64,000 nt of DNA from Bog-532 sp963830385. GTDB lineage: Bacteria > Actinomycetota > Actinomycetes > Streptosporangiales > Streptosporangiaceae. Positions 59,141-64,000 of this stretch are shown piece after piece. Below the pieces are notes generated by a model. It had not been told where the DNA came from, searched no databases, and saw only the letters and a list, made by a program, of their open reading frames with translations. The translations under genes and the position numbers were made by a program. Numbering within the stretch: the stretch's first letter is position 1; each line of letters starts with the position of its first letter. Where the stretch lies: contig CAWHMD010000002.1 of the NCBI GenBank assembly GCA_963830385.1, forward strand, positions 1,228,167-1,292,166, given 5' to 3'.

Positions 59141-59239
59141 TACATGAAGAACACCATGGACATCACTGTCGGTCGCATTTTGGGTGAGGCCGCCACGGTG
59201 GCGGAGGTCGCCCCCTGGCACGTGGGCTCGGTCATCTAG
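59141..59239 (+). pseudogene. Short remnant of a second UxaA gene
   Basis: In frame: YMKNTMDITVGRILGEAATV, then AEVAPWHVGSVI and a stop at 59237-59239. The intact UxaA at 55924 has MDINAGRIVDGSATVEEVG near its end and FVPWHIGTVM as its last residues. The remnant joins these two motifs with the intervening part deleted. It points to a former duplicate. Confidence 0.68.
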
Positions 59240-59670
59240 TGCGGGGTCGGCGGGGACCGGCGGCCTATCCGATTTCAGTCAAGGGTGTAGTCGGCCGGGC
59301 AGACCGAGTGCTGTTACTCAGGAACGAGCGCAATGAGTGGGAGCTACCCGGCGGCCGACTCGAGCCAGGTGAGACCCCCGAGCAGTGTGTGGCCCGAGAA
59401 ATCAAGGAAGAGACCGGCTGGACGGTGACCACCGGACCGCTGCTGAGCGCCTGGATGTACGACATTGTTCAGGTCGGCCGCCAGGTCTTCATCGTCACCT
59501 ACGGCTGTCACCTGGCCGACTGCGATCGGACGGTAGAGCCGGTGCTGTCGGCTGAGCACCGGGAGATCGGGGAGTTCACCGAAGCCGAGATCCCGGATCT
59601 GGACATGCCGCTGGGCTACAAGGATTCGATCGCCACCTGGTACGACTGGCCACGCCAGCGGTGCTACTGA
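59239..59670 (+). CDS. Nudix hydrolase
   Basis: 143 residues with a complete Nudix box (GGRLEPGETPEQCVAREIKEETGW; GX5EX7REUXEEXGU satisfied). It hydrolyses a nucleoside-diphosphate-linked compound. The GTG at 59239 overlaps the remnant's last base. The protein is of usual length. No specific substrate motif. Confidence 0.9.
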   Translation: MRGRRGPAAYPISVKGVVGRADRVLLLRNERNEWELPGGRLEPGETPEQCVAREIKEETGWTVTTGPLLSAWMYDIVQVGRQVFIVTYGCHLADCDRTVEPVLSAEHREIGEFTEAEIPDLDMPLGYKDSIATWYDWPRQRCY

Positions 59671-59706
59671 TAGCGGTCGAACTGACCGCGTCCGCCCCGC
59701 GTTTCA

Positions 59707-60420
59707 ATGAGCGTGGCGATCGACGACTTGCCGCTCCCGGTGGTCAACTTCCTCAACGCGATCGGTGTCCCCTGGCCGTACCTCAACGAGGACACCGTTG
59801 CGGAGTTCGCGAGCCTGGTCCGCGAGTTCCGCGCTGCCGTCGAACACACCCACGCTGACGCCACCGAGTCGGTGGCGTCCATCACCAGAGCTCATCAGTC
59901 GGTCTCCACCGAGGTCATGCAGTCGGGCTGGACTTCCCTGACCGCCCGCCACGTCTCCGAGCTGACCGCTGGGTGCGAGGTCCTGGCCGCCGCCCTGGAT
60001 GTGGCCGCAGGCTACATCGTCGCCCAGAAGGCGGAAGCCATCGGCGTGCTGGTCGGCATGGCCGGGGCATTCGTCGCCGACCAGGCGGCCTCGATCGTCA
60101 CCCTCGGCCTGGCCGAAGCGGCCGTCCCCGCCATCATCGCGGGCGCCAAGGCGGTCGTCCGCTCCCTGGCCGCCGACATCGAGCAGTACATAATCGGCGC
60201 AGTGGTGACGGCCGCCGCCAAGCCCCTGTTCGCCAAGGTCGAAGAGGCCATGTCCGGCCTCGACTGGTCTCAGTCTGGTGCCGTCGGCGCCCAGCCCGCC
60301 AGCGTCATCCTCGATCCGCCCTCGGTCCGCGTGGAAACGGCAGCACTGCGAGGGCATGCCGCGGCGCTGCAAGCCCATGCGGTCGCCTTCCAGCAAGGCG
60401 TGCAAGGACTGAACTTCTGA
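59707..60420 (+). CDS. WXG100/CpnT-N-like protein, probable type VII secretion domain
   Basis: 237 residues, almost wholly helical, without a signal peptide. VVNFLNAIGVPWPYLNEDTVAEFASLVREFRAAVEHTHADATESV is the NED-type start seen in CpnT-like N-terminal domains, and QSGWTSLTARHVSEL carries a WxS/L version of the WXG turn. A central Ala/Gly/Val-rich region (VAAGYIVAQKAEAIGVLVGMAGAFVADQA) follows. It likely forms a carrier for the toxin encoded next, whose ATG overlaps its stop by 1 bp. Confidence 0.78.
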   Translation: MSVAIDDLPLPVVNFLNAIGVPWPYLNEDTVAEFASLVREFRAAVEHTHADATESVASITRAHQSVSTEVMQSGWTSLTARHVSELTAGCEVLAAALDVAAGYIVAQKAEAIGVLVGMAGAFVADQAASIVTLGLAEAAVPAIIAGAKAVVRSLAADIEQYIIGAVVTAAAKPLFAKVEEAMSGLDWSQSGAVGAQPASVILDPPSVRVETAALRGHAAALQAHAVAFQQGVQGLNF

Positions 60421-61163
60421 TGCCCGGCGAGCTGGCCGCCGTCTTCCGTTCCCTGGCCACCGACACCAGCGAAGCCGCCGGCTCCATCGCCACGGCGATA
60501 GGCCGTTTCACGGAGGCCACCGCCGACACCGAAGACGCCAACGTCGCCCGCACCCTAGCCGCCGACGCCGACTCCGCCCGCGCCATAACCGCCATCCGCG
60601 CCGACACCAGCGGCTGGACCGGCGCCCGCTACATCGAAGCCTCCAGCCCTGATGAAGAAGCCGCCTACGCTGCGATCCGCGCCAGCACCACAGACGTCTC
60701 GCAGATCGCCGCCAACACCGGCATCTCCGAGGACATCATCGCCCAGGTCAAAACCCACCTCTTCCTCACCGAGCACGACGTCCCCATCGGGCCCAACCAG
60801 ATTGTTTACGGCTACTTCACCGCCGACGGGGACACTGCCAAGCTGTGGGCGAAAGCCGACGCCGGAACCATGGACTCTAGCGAGGACAAGCGTTTCCGGT
60901 CCCTCATGGCGCACGAGTACATCGAAAAGCACCTGATGGCAGAAGGTATGCCCTATCGGTCGGCACACCCAGCAGCCTGGGCCAACGACCGGGAAGTCAA
61001 CCCATTCCATTTCGGTGCACACGAAGCTGCACCAAGATCTTCAGATGGAAAATTCACTCATTGGGCAAAGCTGCGTCTGACGCCACCGAGGGCGCCAGTT
61101 GCGTCCGACCTGTCCAATATCGACGATGTACTCGCCGCAGTTCGCAGAGGATTGAACTTGTGA
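60420..61163 (+). CDS. Polymorphic-toxin-like protein
   Basis: 247 residues. The N-terminal 90 are a helical T7SS-like stretch. From about 95 there is a compact domain: TDVSQIAANTGISEDIIAQVKTHLF, then DKRFRSLMAHEYIEKHLMAEGMPYR. This pattern (DVxxIAxxTGxxExxIxxVKxHxF ... HEYxE) occurs at the ends of many secreted polymorphic toxins, though I cannot name the activity; the HE pair could bind metal. The neighbouring genes (secretion carrier, then a small coupled protein) support a toxin role. Confidence 0.7.
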   Translation: MPGELAAVFRSLATDTSEAAGSIATAIGRFTEATADTEDANVARTLAADADSARAITAIRADTSGWTGARYIEASSPDEEAAYAAIRASTTDVSQIAANTGISEDIIAQVKTHLFLTEHDVPIGPNQIVYGYFTADGDTAKLWAKADAGTMDSSEDKRFRSLMAHEYIEKHLMAEGMPYRSAHPAAWANDREVNPFHFGAHEAAPRSSDGKFTHWAKLRLTPPRAPVASDLSNIDDVLAAVRRGLNL

Positions 61164-61696
61164 CCGATCAAAGCCACGCTGCAGCAACGCTATCCCGGCT
61201 GCTCACCGTCAACTGGGACGGCGACTTCGACGCCAGCGACCGTCACGCCGTTTCCCGCGCCAGGCTCATGCGCGAGTACCTGCGCCGAAGCGCCCGGTGG
61301 GCGGACTATCTGAACGCCACGAACGAATGGCCCTTCTTCGACATCGCCGGCCGCCTGGCGCCTGACATTGAGCCGCCCGCCGACCTGGTCAAGCAACTCG
61401 AAGAGTCGATCGCCGGGCGCATCGGCTGGCCCTCGCATCGCACCGTCGCCCGAGCTGCCCTCCGCTGGGCCGCGCTCCTGGACGCTGCCACTCCCCTTCC
61501 GGCCGGCCTGGAAGACCCGTTCGAGCCACTGCTCCTGATGTTCGACCGCGGCGGCGCCTACACCACCGAAGCCGGCTTCATCGACCTGGGCGCCTCGTCC
61601 GTCCAGCGCAAGACCTGGCGCGATCACTTGAGCACCGAGCCAGTCACCGCTCTCGACCCATCCGCACTCGACGCCCTGGACGAGGCGGCCAGATAA
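61160..61696 (+). CDS. Probable immunity protein
   Basis: 178 residues, soluble. ARLMREYLRRSARWADYLN and FEPLLLMFDRGGAYTTEAGFIDLGASSVQRKTWRDHL are seen in small actinobacterial proteins encoded next to polymorphic toxins. GTG at 61160 overlaps the toxin stop by 4 bp (GTGA), so toxin and partner are made together. It should neutralise the toxin in the cytoplasm. Confidence 0.68.
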   Translation: MTDQSHAAATLSRLLTVNWDGDFDASDRHAVSRARLMREYLRRSARWADYLNATNEWPFFDIAGRLAPDIEPPADLVKQLEESIAGRIGWPSHRTVARAALRWAALLDAATPLPAGLEDPFEPLLLMFDRGGAYTTEAGFIDLGASSVQRKTWRDHLSTEPVTALDPSALDALDEAAR

Positions 61697-61909
61697 CTAG
61701 ACGCTGTCGGGTCCCCTCAGCTCCCGCCAGATCTCTTGAGCATCACTGGAGATCAGGCAGTACGGGTCGCCGCCCTCCCGGCTAACCACCTCGAACCGCG
61801 GCTTGTCCCGCCCGACCCGGACGTTGACTACGTACTCCGGAAACGCGGCTCGCAAAGCGGCAGCCTGGGTCATTGCGGACGGCAAGGGCGAAGAAGATGG
61901 CCCGCTCAT
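61697..61909 (-). CDS. Small conserved actinobacterial protein of the XRE/DUF5753-linked type
   Basis: 70 residues: AAALRAAFPEYVVNVRVGRDKPRFEVVSREGGDPYCLISSDAQEIWRELRG. Such proteins often sit beside XRE-family regulators and another short protein in actinomycetes. Its start overlaps the stop of the neighbour by 4 bp. Convergent with the immunity gene with no gap. Confidence 0.72.
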   Translation of the reverse strand: MSGPSSSPLPSAMTQAAALRAAFPEYVVNVRVGRDKPRFEVVSREGGDPYCLISSDAQEIWRELRGPDSV

Positions 61910-62160
61910 CGCTCATCCTCTATCGATCCGGAAACTACACACCTAACGCGCCCCTCACCATGGTCGGACGCAATTAACGCATGCAATTTTCCAGGGGTAT
62001 CAGCCACCAGCCCATTGCCGTTATCCAGCCGTTTGGCCACCCACCCTGCCGCAGTCACCGCGAGGTCGTAAGCCTCACCCCATTGCGAGTCAAGCCAGTT
62101 CAGCCCTGCCTGCCGGTCCGCTATTGCCGTTGCTGTCATTGACACGGATTCCCTCAGCAA
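61906..62160 (-). CDS. Small conserved actinobacterial protein, partner of the preceding
   Basis: 84 residues: LNWLDSQWGEAYDLAVTAAGWVAKRLDNGNGLVADTPGKLHALIASDH. The pattern (WGxAYDL ... GWVAxR ... LxAxxPxxLxxLI) is common in proteins paired with XRE regulators. Start could be ATG at 62160 or 62139. It is divergent from the XRE fragment. Confidence 0.7.
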   Translation of the reverse strand: MLRESVSMTATAIADRQAGLNWLDSQWGEAYDLAVTAAGWVAKRLDNGNGLVADTPGKLHALIASDHGEGRVRCVVSGSIEDER

Positions 62161-62310
62161 GTCGATTGCGTGTCTTTCTGACAGCCTGCCCTTGCCGGGT
62201 TACCGTCATAAAGAGCAAACCGCTTGCCGTCCAACAGCTGTGTCAAATCGTCCAGCAGTTGTCCCATGTCGCGACAGGCCGGTTCCCTCCAGTCCTGAGA
62301 GGGTCAAAGA

Positions 62311-62485
62311 ATGCAGCGAGAGCCCGCCACCGCCGAAAGCCCACTCCGCGTGTTCGGCGCCATGCTCCGCCATTACCGCACCGCCGCAGGTCTGACCCCC
62401 GAGGAACTGGGCGCCCGCATCTACCTCTCCGCCTCCCAGATCCGCAAGGTCGAAGACGGCATCCGCACTCCGACGGAAGCCCTAG
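62311..62485 (+). pseudogene. XRE-family regulator truncated by IS701 element
   Basis: The frame from the ATG at 62311 reads PLRVFGAMLRHYRTAAGLTPEELGARIYLSASQIRKVEDGIRTPTEAL, a canonical XRE helix-turn-helix of the DUF5753 group, and is cut after about 57 residues by the insertion sequence. A few foreign residues follow before a stop at 62509-62511. The rest of the regulator (about 220 residues expected) would lie beyond the right edge of the window. Confidence 0.82.
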
Positions 62486-63996
62486 TACGGCAGCATCCAA
62501 TCGCTAGCTGACCAGGCCGTAGTTGCGTTGCAGGCGTGCGCGTTTGTGGAACCAGCGTGATCGTGCCTGGTGGCGGCGTCGCCATTGGAGCCAGCGGGCT
62601 GCGTGGCCGGGTGGTTCTTGGCGGCTGAGTTCGGCGGCGAGCAGTCTCCTGATCTCCCGGACGGACAACGGGATGAGGCCGGGGTCGGGGGGCGGCGCGG
62701 CGTCCGGCCCGGCGGGTGGCGGGGCCTGGGTATCGGTGCGGTCGCGCAGCTGGGCGGCGGTGACGGCGCAGATGGCGAAGGCGGCCATGACCAGCACGAT
62801 GTGCCGCAGGACCGCGGTGTAGAGCCGGGCCTGGCACTGGTCCAGGCCGAAGCAGCCCTTGGCGAGCTCGAAGCTTTCCTCGGCCGGCCATCGCAGCCCG
62901 GCTGCCCTGATCAGCCGGGCCTTGGACGCCAGCTGGCCCGCGGGGACGTAGCAGTAGTGGAAGGCGAGCTCGCCGGTCTTCAGGTGACGGCGGACCAGCA
63001 GGCTGTGGCGCGGCGAGGCGGTCGCGAGCCAGGCCCACGCGTACCAGCGCTCGCCCTTGGACCCCTGGCCGGCGGAGCGGACCTCCCAGCCCCGCTTGCC
63101 CTTCAGCAGCTTCTTCACCGCGTCCGCGCAGGTCATCTTCACGCCAGGTGCGAGGACGAAGACGAAGGACGACGCGACCCGCAGCACGTAAGCCTGCCCA
63201 CGGTCTTCCAGGAACTGGCGCAGTTCCGTGCAGCTGCCGTAGACCTCGTCGCCGCAGGCAAAGTCGAACGACAGTCCGTCGCCGTAAGCGTCGTCCAGGA
63301 CGTCGATGCCCAGCTGGCCTTTAGTGCGGAACCGCAGGTCCAGCGGCAGGGCCGTGACCAGTGACTTCACCGGGTCAGCGATGTCCCCGGCCGGGATCCA
63401 CTGCCTGGCCCCGATCAGCGCGTGACCTGTTTTCTCCCGCACGTAGGATAAATGCACCGTGTTGATCCCGTTCGCGACCCGCCCGGCGCAGCCCATGTAC
63501 TGGCGTTTCACGCCCGCCGTCGCGCTGCCCTGCTTCTCCTGGCCCGTCTCGTCCAGCGCCCCGACCGTCATCCGCCGGCGCCGCGACTGACGGGCCGCCT
63601 CATCCAGCCCGGCCGCCGCATACCGCCTGACCTGGCTCATCGCCGCGGCCTCGTCCCACGACGCCCGGTTCAGCAGCCGCTGCGCCTTAGCCGGCGACCG
63701 GTCGCCCGCCTGCTCGGCGACTGTCCACCCGTTCCGCGACGGCAGGTCGCTCACCAGCGCGTTCAGGTACTTCCCGGCCACCAGCCACGTCTGCGTCCGC
63801 GCGAAGCACGACCGGACCAGCCCCAGCAGGGCAGACCTCTCCCGCAGCGCCCGCCGGGACCCTATCCTGGCAGCAGCAGCCGCCTTGCTTTCATTTGTCC
63901 TCACAAGCACATGATCCCGAGGCGGCTGCCCTTATCTCACGGGATCTTGACGCCCTCGCGTCCCAGCAGCTCAGAACCCCATTGGATGCTGCCGTA
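62486..63996 (-). mobile_element. IS701-family insertion sequence with CTAG target duplication
   Basis: About 1.51 kb. Inverted repeats are perfect over 16 bases inside flanking CTAG: the left end reads CTAGTACGGCAGCATCCAAT (62482-62501) and the right end (63981-64000) is its exact reverse complement. CTAG at 62482-62485 and 63997-64000 fits the four-base YTAR-type duplication of IS701. One intact transposase. The window ends at the last base of the duplication. Confidence 0.9.
62504..63910 (-). CDS. IS701-family DDE transposase
   Basis: 468 residues. Catalytic segments VGALDETGQEKQG (first D), FACGDEVYGSC (second D) and LRWPAEESFELAKG (E) match IS701/IS4-type cores. The C-terminus is Arg/Gln-rich (QWRRRHQARSRWFHKRARL). 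Length is usual for the family and no break is seen. It is the only gene in the element and reads leftward, away from the truncated XRE gene's direction. Confidence 0.92.
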   Translation of the reverse strand: MLVRTNESKAAAAARIGSRRALRERSALLGLVRSCFARTQTWLVAGKYLNALVSDLPSRNGWTVAEQAGDRSPAKAQRLLNRASWDEAAAMSQVRRYAAAGLDEAARQSRRRRMTVGALDETGQEKQGSATAGVKRQYMGCAGRVANGINTVHLSYVREKTGHALIGARQWIPAGDIADPVKSLVTALPLDLRFRTKGQLGIDVLDDAYGDGLSFDFACGDEVYGSCTELRQFLEDRGQAYVLRVASSFVFVLAPGVKMTCADAVKKLLKGKRGWEVRSAGQGSKGERWYAWAWLATASPRHSLLVRRHLKTGELAFHYCYVPAGQLASKARLIRAAGLRWPAEESFELAKGCFGLDQCQARLYTAVLRHIVLVMAAFAICAVTAAQLRDRTDTQAPPPAGPDAAPPPDPGLIPLSVREIRRLLAAELSRQEPPGHAARWLQWRRRHQARSRWFHKRARLQRNYGLVS

Positions 63997-64000
63997 CTAG

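Overview
The window is high-GC DNA from an actinomycete. Evidence for this is the strong G/C bias at third codon positions, GTG starts, a PknB-type Ser/Thr kinase with an extracytoplasmic sensor, a SARP-like regulator, SpoIIE and RsbW-type signalling proteins, an F420-type PPOX oxidoreductase, a WXG/CpnT-like type VII secretion locus and typical actinobacterial XRE satellite genes. I cannot assign a genus. No rRNA or tRNA gene was seen.

Layout. 1-4.7 kb: edge-truncated membrane protein, thioesterase and a Ser/Thr kinase whose beta-propeller sensor lies in another frame. 4.7-8 kb: intergenic DnaA-box-like dyads, an IS30-family element sitting exactly in the loop of a long palindrome, then an orphan ParA/ribbon-helix-helix pair. 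8-12.4 kb: CoA-linked lipid catabolism (enoyl-CoA hydratase, NTF2-fused flavin monooxygenase, AMP-dependent ligase). 12.4-14.4 kb: an AT-richer island coding for a two-TM protein, interrupted by an IS630-type element. 14.5-17 kb: MerR regulator plus ABC exporter. 17-20 kb: EthD/SnoaL/alpha-beta hydrolase operon and a divergent SnoaL gene. 20-24.3 kb: DUF2079 protein, a photoactive-yellow-protein homologue translationally coupled to a PAS-SpoIIE phosphatase, and a luciferase-like oxidoreductase. 24.4-34 kb: accessory signalling island. It holds a SARP-like/PLD-like regulator, a receiver-APH-fold protein, a giant protein with two phosphoribosyltransferase-like domains and a GHKL ATPase joined by a frame break to a STAS-GHKL protein, and a membrane-tailed methyltransferase. 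34-40 kb: decayed amidohydrolase, then nrtR and nadABC for de novo NAD synthesis. 40-42 kb: proline-rich Cys protein plus anti-sigma-type ATPase. 42.5-52 kb: divergent amino-sugar or galactoside uptake and catabolic cluster. 52-59 kb: amino-acid permease, MarR, frameshifted DeoR, altronate-dehydratase-like enzyme and others. 59-62.5 kb: broken toxin/antitoxin, UxaA remnant, Nudix, secreted-toxin/immunity triplet and an XRE gene broken by an IS701 element that ends exactly at the right edge.

How genes work together. NrtR probably represses nadABC through paired operators. The 42.5-52 kb cluster reads as import (ABC), hydrolysis (GH4), phosphorylation (ROK), isomerisation/deamination (SIS), second phosphorylation (PfkB) and aldol cleavage, under DeoR control. 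The PYP homologue and SpoIIE phosphatase form a candidate light-to-partner-switching module. The 26.5-32.9 kb genes form the least understood system. Several genes need a one-base shift to read through. That may be real decay, programmed shifting or consensus indels, and it is flagged where it matters.
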